Shown: in pieces, positions 25,831-34,390 of the stretch
How positions within the stretch are numbered: position 1 is the stretch's first letter
Layout: each line of letters begins with the position of its first letter
Notes under the pieces: model-generated
What the model saw: only the letters and a program-made list of their open reading frames with translations
Databases searched by the model: none
What the model was told of the DNA's origin: nothing
Source of the DNA: Levilinea sp.
Lineage (GTDB): Bacteria; Chloroflexota; Anaerolineae; Anaerolineales; Anaerolineaceae
NCBI GenBank assembly: GCA_029975215.1
Contig: JARKPO010000087.1
Location: 1 to 64,000, forward strand
Length of the DNA stretch: 64,000 bases
Direction: 5' to 3'
Program-made: the position numbers and the translations under genes

Positions 25831-26430
25831 ATGCAAGAACGCAGTGAAGAGACCCGCGCCCGTATCCTGGCTGCGGCGGTGGAGCAGTTTTCCAAATTTG
25901 GCTTTGACGCCGCCAGCGTTTCGGATTTGTGCGCCGCAGCGGGGGTCAGCAAGGGCGCGTTTTATCACCACTTTCCCAGCAAGCAGTCCGTCTTTCTGGA
26001 ACTACTGAACCAGTGGCTGGCGCAAATCGAAGCCCAGTTTGCCCATTTCTTTGAAGAAGCGCCAGATATCCCCACCCTGCTGCTGTGGATGGCCGATTTA
26101 ACCCCCGCCGTGTTTGCCGACGCAGCCGGGCGGCTGCCGATCATTTTGGAATTTTGGAATCAGGCTCGCAAAGATCCGGCGGTGTGGGCGGCTGCCATGG
26201 CCCCCTATGACCGTTTTGAAAAAATGTTTGCAGAGATCATCGCCCAGGGCATCGAAGAAGGCCACCTGCGGCCGGTGGAACCCCAGACGGTGGCGCACAC
26301 CCTGATGAGCCTGGCGGTGGGGATGCTGCTGCAAAGCGTGTTGAACCCCAAAGGCACCGATTGGGCAGCGGCCACGCGCCAATCTATTCAATTCTTAATG
26401 GACGGTTTACGAAGGAGTGAAGCAGGATGA
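25831..26430 (+). CDS. TetR/AcrR-family transcriptional regulator
   Basis: 199 residues. The N-terminal helix-turn-helix is RARILAAAVEQFSKFGFDAASVSDLCAAAGVSKGAFYHHFPSK, the TetR signature. The C-terminal ligand domain (FWNQARKDPAVW, LMSLAVGMLLQSVL) resembles the AcrR/QacR type. CGGAGG is six bases before ATG 25831. The stop overlaps the next start as ATGA, and a TetR-type palindrome lies 24 bp upstream, so it probably controls its own three-gene operon with two dehydrogenases. Ligand unknown. Confidence 0.9.
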   Translation: MQERSEETRARILAAAVEQFSKFGFDAASVSDLCAAAGVSKGAFYHHFPSKQSVFLELLNQWLAQIEAQFAHFFEEAPDIPTLLLWMADLTPAVFADAAGRLPIILEFWNQARKDPAVWAAAMAPYDRFEKMFAEIIAQGIEEGHLRPVEPQTVAHTLMSLAVGMLLQSVLNPKGTDWAAATRQSIQFLMDGLRRSEAG

Positions 26431-27437
26431 ACCTGGTAACCGGAGCGACAGGACATATTGGCAACACCCTGGTGCGCGCTTTGCGCGCGCGGGGGCTGCC
26501 AGTGCGGGCCATGATCCTCCCTAACGAAGACCGCACCCCCCTGGAAGATTTGGATGTGGAGGTCGTGGAAGGCAACGTGCTGCACCCGCAGGAGCTGCAG
26601 CGGGCTGTGCAGGGTGTGGATACGGTCTACCATCTGGCAGCGATAGTCTCCATTCTGCCCGGACAAAACGAGATGATGCGGCGGGTGAACGTGGAAGGCA
26701 CGCGCAACGTCATCGCCGCGGCACGGGCGGCGGGGGTGCGGCGGCTGGTGTACACCAGTTCCATCCATGCCATTCTGCGCGCCCCCCACGGCACGCCCAT
26801 TGATGAAAGCCTGCCTTTTGACCCCCAGAATCCGGCGGGTGAATACGACCGCACCAAAGCCCAAGCCAGCCTGGCGGTGCTGCAGGCCGCCCAGGACGGG
26901 CTGGACGCGGTCATCGTCTGCCCCACCGGTGTGGTCGGCCCCGGCGATTACCGCTGGTCAGAGATGGGCAATTTGATCTTCTCCTGGATGAAGCGCGGCC
27001 TGCACGTGATTGTGGACGGGCATTTTGACTTCGTGGACGTGCGCGACGTGGCCGAAGGGCACATCCTGGCGGCCCAGTACGGGCTGCGCGGGCAGACCTA
27101 TATCCTGGGCGGCGAAAACATCAGCCTGGACTCCATGCTGCGCATCGTACAGGAGGCCGCCGGCATCCGCAGCCCGCGGATCAAGATCCCCTTCAGCCTG
27201 GCGATGGCTGCGGCGCATTTGACCCCCTGGTATTACCGCCTGACGCATACCCGCCCGCGCTTTACCCCCTATTCGCTGGAGACGGTGCAGAGCAATTCGG
27301 AAATCAGCAGCCAACGCGCCCGCAGCGAGTTGGGCTTTGCCCCGCGCAGCCTGCGCGATACCCTGGCCGATACGGTGCAGTGGTGGCGGCAAAACGCCGG
27401 TCGTCTGCGCTCTCTGGCCGCTCTGGGGCGCATGTGA
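26427..27437 (+). CDS. NAD(P)-dependent epimerase/dehydratase (extended SDR)
   Basis: 336 residues. VTGATGHIGNTLVRAL is the nucleotide-binding loop; the Ser of VYTSSIHA and the YxxxK pair in YDRTK form the catalytic set; FDFVDVRDVAEGHILAA is typical of atypical/extended SDRs such as dihydroflavonol-reductase-like and sterol-dehydrogenase-like enzymes. Substrate unknown. It overlaps tetR by 4 bp and is overlapped by the next SDR, so translation is coupled across all three genes. Confidence 0.88.
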   Translation: MNLVTGATGHIGNTLVRALRARGLPVRAMILPNEDRTPLEDLDVEVVEGNVLHPQELQRAVQGVDTVYHLAAIVSILPGQNEMMRRVNVEGTRNVIAAARAAGVRRLVYTSSIHAILRAPHGTPIDESLPFDPQNPAGEYDRTKAQASLAVLQAAQDGLDAVIVCPTGVVGPGDYRWSEMGNLIFSWMKRGLHVIVDGHFDFVDVRDVAEGHILAAQYGLRGQTYILGGENISLDSMLRIVQEAAGIRSPRIKIPFSLAMAAAHLTPWYYRLTHTRPRFTPYSLETVQSNSEISSQRARSELGFAPRSLRDTLADTVQWWRQNAGRLRSLAALGRM

Positions 27438-28270
27438 ACGGGCAAAACCCGTGGGCGGGCAAGCTGGCGCTGGTGACGGGGGCCTCCAGCGGCATTGGAG
27501 CCGCCATCGCCCGCCGCCTGGCGCGGGAGGGGCTGCGCGTGGCGCTGACAGCCCGCCGGGCCGACCGGTTGGAGTCCCTGGCCGCGGAGATCACCCAGGC
27601 AGGCGGGCAGGCCGCCGCCTTTCCAGCCGACCTGAGCAGCCCTGCGCAGCGCGGGGATCTGTGGGCGCAGGTGAACGCCCGTTGGGGCGCGCCGGATGTG
27701 CTGGTCAACAACGCCGGGCTGGGCTGGTACGGCTGGTTTACGCACATGCCCGCCGAGACCGCCCGCGAACTGCTGGCGGTGAATGTGGAGGCGGCGGTGG
27801 ATTTGACCCAGCGCGCGCTGCCTGACATGCTGGCGCGGCACAGCGGTGCGGTGATCAACATCAGCTCGGTGGCCGGCAGCCTGCCCATGCAGGGCATCGC
27901 CCTCTACGGCGCCAGTAAAGCCTTTCTGGACAGCTTTTCCACTTCACTGCACCGCGAACTGCGCGGCAGCGGCGTACAGATCAGCGTGCTGCGCCCTGGG
28001 CCGGTGCGCAGTGAATTCTACCCCCAGGCAGCCCAGCGCTCCGGGGGCAGCCCAGTGCCCGCGGAGCGTTTTGCGGTTTCTTGTGAACAGGTGGCCGACA
28101 GCTTGTGGCGGCTGCTGCGCCGCCCGCGCCGCGTGGTGTATGTTCCCGCGCTGCTGCGCACGGCTCCCTGGTTGGAAATCAGCTTTGGTTGGCTGATCGA
28201 CCGTCTGGGCCCGCTGCTGCTGCGGCGCACCGCACAGCCCTCGCCGTTGAGCTCACCACACGCGCACTAG
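27434..28270 (+). CDS. Classical short-chain dehydrogenase
   Basis: 278 residues. LALVTGASSGIGAAIARRLA is the NADP-type glycine loop, VNNAGLGWYG the NNAG motif, INISSVAGS the catalytic Ser and YGASK the Tyr-Lys pair. The C-terminal part is basic with a hydrophobic end, as in the DltE/3-ketoacyl-reductase-like SDRs near membranes. I choose GTG 27434, which overlaps the previous stop as GTGA; the frame is open to 27380. Its 3' end overlaps the convergent nicotinate phosphoribosyltransferase gene by 18 bp. Confidence 0.88.
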   Translation: MNGQNPWAGKLALVTGASSGIGAAIARRLAREGLRVALTARRADRLESLAAEITQAGGQAAAFPADLSSPAQRGDLWAQVNARWGAPDVLVNNAGLGWYGWFTHMPAETARELLAVNVEAAVDLTQRALPDMLARHSGAVINISSVAGSLPMQGIALYGASKAFLDSFSTSLHRELRGSGVQISVLRPGPVRSEFYPQAAQRSGGSPVPAERFAVSCEQVADSLWRLLRRPRRVVYVPALLRTAPWLEISFGWLIDRLGPLLLRRTAQPSPLSSPHAH

Positions 28271-29596
28271 GTTGGGGTTATCGCAGGGTTGACGCCCCAC
28301 CTTGGCCATGTCCACCCACTGGCCGTGCACCTTCACGCGCACCACATCGGCGGTGAAATCGGTGACGGTGGGACCGTGGTTGTCGAACAGCGAAGAACCC
28401 ACGGCGTAAATATCCACCGGCACGTTCAGTTTTTCAAAGCGGCGGATTTTTTCGGGGTTAAACCCGCCCGAAACGACGATCTTGACCGCCTGACAATACT
28501 TGCGGGCGCGCTCGCGCCAATGTTGGGGCAGGTCCCAGCTTTCCCAGGCGGTGTCCAGGGCCTGGCGCACCACAAACACCAGCCGCGGGTTCACACCCAG
28601 GTCCAGAGCGGGGTCGCCCAGCGGTGTCACCGAACGATCGCGCAGGGTGCCGCTCGTATCCAACCGCACGCCGTACAGGCGGTAGCGCTCGGCCTCTTCG
28701 GTTTGCCCGCTGTCCATCAGCGCGCGAAAACGGTCGAACATGCCGCGGCAGACGGTGAGCGAATCGGTCACGCAGTCGTTGTTAAAATCCACCAGGGCGA
28801 TGCGCGGGATGCTGACGGGTAAAACCCGCGAGAAGGCCAGCATGGCTTCACAGGTGTCGCCCAGGTAACAGGCGATGGCCGCGTGCGCCACGGTGCCGCC
28901 CCCTGCCCCGCCCCACCAGTCACCCTGCGCGTCGGTGGATACAAACGGGCCAAGCACACCGGCGAAATCCATGTTAAAACGCTGCACGGCGATGTTATAG
29001 GCGTAACCGTCGGCGGCCTGCACCTCGTGCAGGTCAAAGCGGGCCGGGAAAAACAGCATGGGCTTGCCGCGCGAAGCCTGCAGGGCCTCATATACGTTGG
29101 TGGCCACGCGGCTGGCGCGGGTCAAAATCCCCAGAGTGGGCGTTTCCAACATGGCAAAATCGCGGTAGCGTCCGCGCACGCGCAGTACCGGCTGAATGCT
29201 GCGCGGGTCGCCGTCGTACGTCACGATATCGCCGTCCTGCACCGCCCACACCTGCAGATGATCAGAGGTATCGGTAAAGGTATCGCCCTGCCAGACGCCG
29301 GTGCAGTGGCGCAGCATGGCCAGGGCCTTATCCACACCCACCACCAGGGTTTTGCCAGGGCGGCGTGTGAACCACTGCATTTCCACTTCCAGATCGCCGC
29401 TGCAAATCCCATCGGGGGAAATTTCAGGGGGCAGGCGGTGACCTGTGCCGGTGTACATCTCGCCGCGTTCCGCCAGGGTGGTCAGCATGGCGGCGATGTT
29501 AGTGAAATATTTATCGGTGTACCACCCGCGCCGCATCCGTTCAATATCCAATTTGAAGGTGCTGTTCGTCAGGCGTTTTCCGTCGAAGATACTCAT
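28253..29596 (-). CDS. Nicotinate phosphoribosyltransferase-like enzyme
   Basis: 447 residues. FKLDIERMRRGWYTDKYFTNI at the N-terminus, GGGTVAHAAIACYLGDT with the phosphoaccepting-type His, IALVDFNNDCVTDSL, VRLDTSG and VVSGGFNPEKI are the ordered motifs of NAPRTase/PncB-like proteins. It would make nicotinate mononucleotide from nicotinate and PRPP for NAD salvage. AAGGAG precedes the ATG. A TTGACA-16-TATAAT promoter and a small inverted repeat over the start site suggest regulated expression. The C-terminus overlaps the opposite SDR gene. Confidence 0.9.
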   Translation of the reverse strand: MSIFDGKRLTNSTFKLDIERMRRGWYTDKYFTNIAAMLTTLAERGEMYTGTGHRLPPEISPDGICSGDLEVEMQWFTRRPGKTLVVGVDKALAMLRHCTGVWQGDTFTDTSDHLQVWAVQDGDIVTYDGDPRSIQPVLRVRGRYRDFAMLETPTLGILTRASRVATNVYEALQASRGKPMLFFPARFDLHEVQAADGYAYNIAVQRFNMDFAGVLGPFVSTDAQGDWWGGAGGGTVAHAAIACYLGDTCEAMLAFSRVLPVSIPRIALVDFNNDCVTDSLTVCRGMFDRFRALMDSGQTEEAERYRLYGVRLDTSGTLRDRSVTPLGDPALDLGVNPRLVFVVRQALDTAWESWDLPQHWRERARKYCQAVKIVVSGGFNPEKIRRFEKLNVPVDIYAVGSSLFDNHGPTVTDFTADVVRVKVHGQWVDMAKVGRQPCDNPNLVRVW

Positions 29597-29621
29597 TTTG
29601 GCTCCTTGTGTGCCGCAATTG

Positions 29622-29636
29622 GTGTAATTTATACAC
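29622..29636 (-). promoter_or_regulatory. Inverted repeat at the NAPRTase transcription start
   Basis: GTGTA and TACAC arms separated by five bases (ATTTA). It sits immediately downstream of the minus-strand TATAAT (29638-29643), over the predicted start, a position suited to a repressor. No match to a named NAD-regulator motif is claimed. Confidence 0.4.
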
Positions 29637-29637
29637 T

Positions 29638-29665
29638 ATTATAGGCGTTTTCCCGCGCTTGTCAA
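29638..29665 (-). promoter_or_regulatory. Promoter of the nicotinate phosphoribosyltransferase gene
   Basis: On the minus strand TTGACA (29660-29665) and TATAAT (29638-29643), both perfect, with a 16-bp spacer. Leader about 35 nt including AAGGAG. Confidence 0.85.
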
Positions 29666-29686
29666 CCCCTCAGGCACCCATTTCAG

Positions 29687-29719
29687 CCCAATAAAAAACC
29701 GCCTGGTTTCAGGCGGTTT
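29687..29719 (-). terminator. Intrinsic terminator of the 6-TM protein gene
   Basis: On the minus strand AAACCGCCTG-AAAC-CAGGCGGTTT forms a perfect 10-bp stem with a 4-nt loop followed by TTTATTGGG. It lies 22 bp after the stop of the gene at 29741-30421. Confidence 0.9.
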
Positions 29720-29740
29720 GTACGCAGCGGTGAATGCGGC

Positions 29741-30421
29741 TCAGGACGCTGGTTGGTTCGAAAGGAAAAGCGCCAGGCCGGCGTTGACCACAAACAACGA
29801 CAAAGCCAGAATGATGCTGAAATCAAAAGCCATCTCCAGGCCGTTCGCGCTGCGGTACAACCACATGCCAATTTGCGCCACAGCGGTGATGATATACACC
29901 ACCATGCTGCCCTGCAGGGAAGCCTGCAGCACGGCTTCTACAAACGGATCCATGCCCTTCAGCGCAATCTGCAGCACGCGCCCCATGACGAAACCTAAGA
30001 GGGCCGTGCCCCCCGACAGGCACAGCATGACCACATAGCGGGTAAATTGGGCGCTGTGGTAGGTGAGGATGAAGCGCTGGCAGGTCAGCAGGAACAGCCC
30101 GGTGTAGCTCAAGAAATGCAGCCAGAAGAACAGGATCATCAGGCAGCTCAGGATGATCTGAAAGGCCTGAAATTCCAGGGTGTGGGCGGGCCGGCCCGTG
30201 CCGTAGGCCAGCACCAGGGCCTGGGAAAACAAAAAACAGATCGCCACCAACATGGCCAGGGTGATAAGGGCCGGATTGATGCCCTCAGGCATCTTTTCAA
30301 AGAAGTAGCGGCGCACCAGGTCAATGCCAAACACAAACTCGGCAAACAGGGTAAAAACCGCCGTGCTGCCGATCAGCAGCTTGGAAAAATCTTCACGTAA
30401 CACGCGCACATCGGTTGTCAC
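29741..30421 (-). CDS. Six-TM hypothetical membrane protein
   Basis: 226 residues, mostly hydrophobic, with about six membrane segments (e.g. LITLAMLVAICFLFSQALVL and FSIILALSLFVVNAGLALFL). No known family or catalytic motif recognised. The start is a GTG preceded by GGGGAGG at a good distance. It has its own strong terminator and lies between two nucleotide-metabolism genes on different strands, which gives no functional hint. Confidence 0.8.
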   Translation of the reverse strand: MTTDVRVLREDFSKLLIGSTAVFTLFAEFVFGIDLVRRYFFEKMPEGINPALITLAMLVAICFLFSQALVLAYGTGRPAHTLEFQAFQIILSCLMILFFWLHFLSYTGLFLLTCQRFILTYHSAQFTRYVVMLCLSGGTALLGFVMGRVLQIALKGMDPFVEAVLQASLQGSMVVYIITAVAQIGMWLYRSANGLEMAFDFSIILALSLFVVNAGLALFLSNQPAS

Positions 30422-30546
30422 AAGCTACCTCCCCTATATCAGTATGGCGTGAGTGGAGAAAAATCGATTCTCCCCCTGTTTTCGGCTGTTCGCCATCTAA
30501 GCCGACACGCTCCGTATAGGTTGCAAAAAGCATACCAGCCCGATGA

Positions 30547-30552
30547 TACAAT
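30547..30552 (+). promoter_or_regulatory. Possible -10 box of the DNPH1-like gene
   Basis: TACAAT 40 bp before the start codon; the best upstream TTGCAA is 20 bp away, longer than ideal, so the assignment is weak. Confidence 0.35.
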
Positions 30553-30591
30553 TACGCAATCCCCATCTCCAGCGTGTTGAAAGGCGGCCCC

Positions 30592-31011
30592 ATGCAAATT
30601 TACTTCTCCTGTTCCATCACCGGCGGACGGCAAGACCAGCCCATCTATCAGCGCATCGTGACCCATTTGCAGGCGCGCGGCCATGTGGTGCCCACCGCGC
30701 TTCTGGCGGATGCACAGATGGAGCCGCCCGAAGCCCAGTTCGATGCGGCCGCCATCTACCAGCGCGACGTGAACTGGGTTAAAACCAGTCAGGCCCTCAT
30801 CGCCGAGGTCAGCACACCCTCACACGGCGTGGGGTATGAAATTGCCCTGGCCGAAAGCCTGGGCCTGCCGGTGCTGTGCTGCTATCAGGCCGGGCGGAAG
30901 GTAAGCAAAATGATCACGGGCAACCCTAACCCCGCGGTGGTGGTGTGCGCCTACCGCACCCCTGAAGAAGCCCTGAATATGGTGGATGCGTTCCTGGAGA
31001 AAATCGGCTGA
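30592..31011 (+). CDS. DNPH1/nucleoside 2-deoxyribosyltransferase-like hydrolase
   Basis: 139 residues. YFSCSITGGR at the N-terminus, DVNW in the middle and AEVSTPSHGVGYEIALAESL (with the catalytic Glu) are the signature of the Rcl/DNPH1 branch of the nucleoside 2-deoxyribosyltransferase superfamily. DNPH1 hydrolyses the N-glycosidic bond of modified deoxynucleotides such as 5-hydroxymethyl-dUMP, cleaning the dNTP pool (family knowledge). GAAAGGCGG lies before ATG 30592. Confidence 0.85.
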   Translation: MQIYFSCSITGGRQDQPIYQRIVTHLQARGHVVPTALLADAQMEPPEAQFDAAAIYQRDVNWVKTSQALIAEVSTPSHGVGYEIALAESLGLPVLCCYQAGRKVSKMITGNPNPAVVVCAYRTPEEALNMVDAFLEKIG

Positions 31012-31050
31012 AAGGTGAGGAACATCATTCAAAAGCGGTGACGTTCTCCT

Positions 31051-31080
31051 TTGCATTCAGCCTGCTATATCCGGTATATT
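31051..31080 (+). promoter_or_regulatory. Promoter of a candidate small RNA
   Basis: TTGCAT (31051-31056), 18-bp spacer, TATATT (31075-31080). The predicted start at 31087 coincides with the first base of a GGAGACA element that pairs downstream. Confidence 0.5.
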
Positions 31081-31086
31081 GTATAT

Positions 31087-31186
31087 GGAGACACAACTCA
31101 GACACTCCAAAACAGCTTATCGCTGTCTCCTCCTTTGGCGAAAGCCTCCGCCAGGTCCCTCACCGCCCCTGGCGGAGGCTCTTTTT
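31087..31186 (+). ncRNA. Candidate ~100-nt structured small RNA
   Basis: Between the DNPH1-like gene and the nuclease gene, a promoter at 31051-31080 is followed by a segment without an ORF that folds by eye. GGAGACA (31087-31093) pairs with TGTCTCC (31124-31130); ACAGC (31112-31116) can alternatively pair with GCTGT (31122-31126); GGC-GAAA-GCC (31137-31146) forms a GNRA tetraloop; and a 13-bp terminator closes the unit. The mutually exclusive pairings could be a switch. It could instead be only a leader-less terminator of the upstream gene. No known RNA family recognised. Confidence 0.45.
31143..31186 (+). terminator. Strong intrinsic terminator
   Basis: AGCCTCCGCCAGG pairs with CCTGGCGGAGGCT (13 bp) and is followed by CTTTTT. 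It ends the DNPH1-like transcript and/or the candidate small RNA. Confidence 0.92.
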
Positions 31187-31242
31187 AACCCCCCGCTCTG
31201 AATCCAATCGAAAAAAGAACAGTGAAAGCGGATGGCGCCGCC

Positions 31243-34203
31243 TTAGCGCAGGGCGAATTTCACCATGGTCAGGCGCACATTCACATCCAGGGACAGGCCG
31301 GTGCTGTCGGTGACACGCAGGCGCACGTAGTAGTAGGGGCGCTTTTCGTAGCGGAAGGTGGTGGCCAGTACCAGTTTGTTATCCTGCACGGCGAACCGAG
31401 CGTTGTCATAGCCGCCGGGGGCCAACGAGTAGGTGAAGGTTTCACCCGGGTTGGGGTCTTTGGCGGTCAGCGTGCCCACCACCGTGCCGGGCAGCGCGTA
31501 CTTGAAGAAAATCAGGCGCGAAAGCTTCAGGCTGGTGGGAGCCAGAGCCGGCGCATCCAACGTGAGGCCCACCACGGCGGGGTCGTGATCCGAAGATCGG
31601 TAGGCATCCGGGGCGTAGGGGTCAAGGGCGGGCTTGTACTCGGTGTTGTAGTCAATGAACGAAGGTTCATCCGTGTTGATGTGCCAGAAGGCCGCGCTGG
31701 TCACCTGAGAGGCCATGCTGGCGGTGCTGAGCATTTGATCCAGATTGCCCGCGGCGCCGTCATAGATGTAGCTGTAGCGGTCAGCAGCGGGGATGCGGTC
31801 CGCATGGTTCACCAGACCGCCGGCTTCCAACACGTCAATGGGATCCTCTTCATTGTAGGAGTTCAGGTCGCCCAGAACGAGCACATCCGGGTCGCCGGAC
31901 GCGGTGACGATCTCATCAATGAAATCCAGCAGAGCTTCAGCTTCCTGCATGCGGGTGGCATTCCAGCAGCCCTGCCCGTCACCCTGATCGGCGTCCAGCC
32001 CCGTGGCGCTGGCGTCGCAGCCTTTGGATTTGAAGTGATTGACCACAGCGGTGAACTTGGCGCCGGTGGCTTTTTCTTTGAAAGTCTGGGCCACAGGAGC
32101 GCGCTTGTGGATGGGGTCGGTGCTGCTCATGGAAGCGCCCACCAATTCAACCTTGGCGGGTTTGTAGATGAATCCGACTTTGATCACGTCCGTGCCCACG
32201 CCGCTGGCGGGATCCGCCACTTTGGCGTAGGTTCCGGCGCCCATCACGGCGTTCAGGCTGGCGACCAGGTCGTCCACAGCCCCGGCGGCGGGGTCGCTTT
32301 CCAATTCGATCAAACCGTACACGTCCGCGTTGAGCGCAGACAGGGCAGCCACGATTTTTGCCTTTTGGCGCGCGAATTCAGTGGAGGTATTGGCCCCGCG
32401 GCTGTTCAGGGTGGTGAAGTAATTCAGCACGTTGAAGCCGACCACCTTCAGGCTGCCGGTGGTGGCGGGGGGGCCGCTGCGCGGGTTGCCGGAGGTGAAG
32501 GCCACCGGCGCAACCGGGTGCAGGCGGTAGTGAATGGGGGCGGTGGAGTTGGAGGTGATCAGACCGTGATCCAAAACACCCACCAGGCTGCCGCTGGTTA
32601 AATCACCGGAGCGCGGGAAGTAGTTGACGCCGGAGGGGTTGCCGTAGGTGTAATAGGGCACGGGGTCGGGATTCTGAAGGCTCTTGCCATCATCCAGCAT
32701 GATCATGCGGCGCAGATTCGCATCCGTCAGATCGGCGTAGGTGCCGGCCTCATTGCCGTTGGTGGGGTTAAACAAGCGTCCCCCCGCAGAGAGGTTCACC
32801 TGCCCGTAGCGGCCCTGCCAGTAGTTCTGCGTCACGGTCAGGGGCTGGTCAATCTGCACCAGCATGCCCTCATAGGGTTCCAGGGTGGTGCCCACGGGAA
32901 CCGGCAGGGTGATCTGCACCGGCGTAATCACGGCAGGCGTGCCGCATTTGGCCACCGAGGTGACCGTTCCGATTTCGGTCATGCCCTTGTATTCGGTGAC
33001 GGTTCCGGTGACCTGAACGGCATCGCCAACGGCCACATCCACGGCGGGGGTGGCGCCGTCATAAATCAGGATGCCCTCCGAGGTAGTCGGGTCTGCATCC
33101 GGATCACTTTGCAGGAAGAAACCGCTCATGCCCGCGGAGGTCTGGAAATCCGCGGTGACAGTGCCGCGCACCGTGACCACCTGACCGGTGAAGGGGCTGG
33201 AGGCCCCAGTCCCCTGCACCTCTTCAATCTCTTTGAGATTGGTGGGCACAGGGCAGGCGCCCACGGTGGCGAAGTTGATCACATAATCGCCGCTCATGGC
33301 AGCCCCGTCCGCGTCCGTCACTTTGGCGGCAGCCACGGTGGCGGTGCAGTTGGCCGCCAGGGGCAGGCCGCCGGTGGGGGTCATCACGTAGGTGGGAGCG
33401 CCAGTGGCGTCTTCCGTGAAGGCCACGGGGGTGCCGCCGCAGGTCAGGCTGAACCAATCCGCGGCCAAAGTCACCGGCTCGCTGAAGACCACCGTCAGGG
33501 TGGCATCCGCGGCCACATTGGTGGCGTTTTTGGCGGGCACGCTGGAGAGCACGCTGGGCAGCGGGTTGCTGGAGCAGGTGTTGGTGGGGCTGGCGGAGTT
33601 GCGCGGAGCGGGCGCACCGGTTTCAAAATCGGCGCTGTTGTTGTCCGTGTCCGTGCAGCCGTTCAGCTTGCGGAAAATGGACGTCGTGGTGCTGGGGGCC
33701 GGGGCGGCAGCGGTGCCTTCATAGCCATTCGCCGTGCCAAAACCCACCAAATCCACCAGGCTGCCGCCGCTGGGGTTGGTGCCCGACAGCGCGGTGGTGC
33801 TGGACACCAGGGCCACCTTGCCATTCGTGCCGCTCAGGTTGATCGTGCCGGTGGCATCAGGGGTAGGCAGGTCTGCAATACCCGTTCCAGACGCTTCCTG
33901 GATCAGGAAATATCCGCCAGCGGCAACGCTGCCGGACAGACTGGTTACCTGCCAGGTGCTTCCGGTGGCGCTGGCGTACTGAACGGAGTAGCCCGTGAGG
34001 GAAACCGCGGAGGAGCCGGCGTTGTACAGCTCGATGTAATCATATTTGTATGGTGAGCTGGCATTGCTATTGCCCCCATACACTTGACTGATGCGCAGAT
34101 CGCTGGCAGCCTGCACCGTGTGTTGCGGGGCGGGCAGCATGACCAAACCGAGCGCAATGGAAATTGCGACGATCAGGTTGAAGAACCGATTGGCAGTTCT
34201 CAT
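31243..34203 (-). CDS. Secreted ExeM/NucH-type extracellular endonuclease
   Basis: 986 residues. A signal peptide (FFNLIVAISIALGLVMLPAPQ) is followed by a lamin-tail domain (DLRISQVYGGNS, YDYIELYNAG) to ~170, an Ig-like Big_5 domain (PAKNATNVAADATLTVVFSEPV) to ~300, an OB-like NucH region (VTVRGTVTADFQT) to ~420, then an endonuclease/exonuclease/phosphatase domain: VVGFNVLNYFTTL, YGLIELESD, LVLGDLNSYNEEDPI and YRSSDHDPAVVG supply the metal and catalytic Asn, Glu, Asp and His. A cadherin-like module ends the protein. It probably degrades extracellular DNA for nutrients or biofilm turnover. AGGAGA lies before ATG 34203. Confidence 0.9.
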   Translation of the reverse strand: MRTANRFFNLIVAISIALGLVMLPAPQHTVQAASDLRISQVYGGNSNASSPYKYDYIELYNAGSSAVSLTGYSVQYASATGSTWQVTSLSGSVAAGGYFLIQEASGTGIADLPTPDATGTINLSGTNGKVALVSSTTALSGTNPSGGSLVDLVGFGTANGYEGTAAAPAPSTTTSIFRKLNGCTDTDNNSADFETGAPAPRNSASPTNTCSSNPLPSVLSSVPAKNATNVAADATLTVVFSEPVTLAADWFSLTCGGTPVAFTEDATGAPTYVMTPTGGLPLAANCTATVAAAKVTDADGAAMSGDYVINFATVGACPVPTNLKEIEEVQGTGASSPFTGQVVTVRGTVTADFQTSAGMSGFFLQSDPDADPTTSEGILIYDGATPAVDVAVGDAVQVTGTVTEYKGMTEIGTVTSVAKCGTPAVITPVQITLPVPVGTTLEPYEGMLVQIDQPLTVTQNYWQGRYGQVNLSAGGRLFNPTNGNEAGTYADLTDANLRRMIMLDDGKSLQNPDPVPYYTYGNPSGVNYFPRSGDLTSGSLVGVLDHGLITSNSTAPIHYRLHPVAPVAFTSGNPRSGPPATTGSLKVVGFNVLNYFTTLNSRGANTSTEFARQKAKIVAALSALNADVYGLIELESDPAAGAVDDLVASLNAVMGAGTYAKVADPASGVGTDVIKVGFIYKPAKVELVGASMSSTDPIHKRAPVAQTFKEKATGAKFTAVVNHFKSKGCDASATGLDADQGDGQGCWNATRMQEAEALLDFIDEIVTASGDPDVLVLGDLNSYNEEDPIDVLEAGGLVNHADRIPAADRYSYIYDGAAGNLDQMLSTASMASQVTSAAFWHINTDEPSFIDYNTEYKPALDPYAPDAYRSSDHDPAVVGLTLDAPALAPTSLKLSRLIFFKYALPGTVVGTLTAKDPNPGETFTYSLAPGGYDNARFAVQDNKLVLATTFRYEKRPYYYVRLRVTDSTGLSLDVNVRLTMVKFALR

Positions 34204-34303
34204 ACAATGTTCTCCTATTCTGTTTCTTGGGTGTTCCGAGGAACCAATGGGATTTCCCTCCAGGGGAGGCCGGTTTGTGATTTTCGGTGCAGAGGCCAAG
34301 GTA

Positions 34304-34309
34304 ATTATA
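34304..34309 (-). promoter_or_regulatory. -10 box of the extracellular nuclease gene
   Basis: Perfect TATAAT on the minus strand with TTTCTG 17 bp upstream, giving a leader of about 95 nt before ATG 34203. Confidence 0.5.
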
Positions 34310-34390
34310 ACCTTACATTCTCTAATCAGAAATTAATTTAAGTGGGGAGTTTCCGGCCGCGGCGGTCAACTCGCCCCTTGTGCAAGGCCT

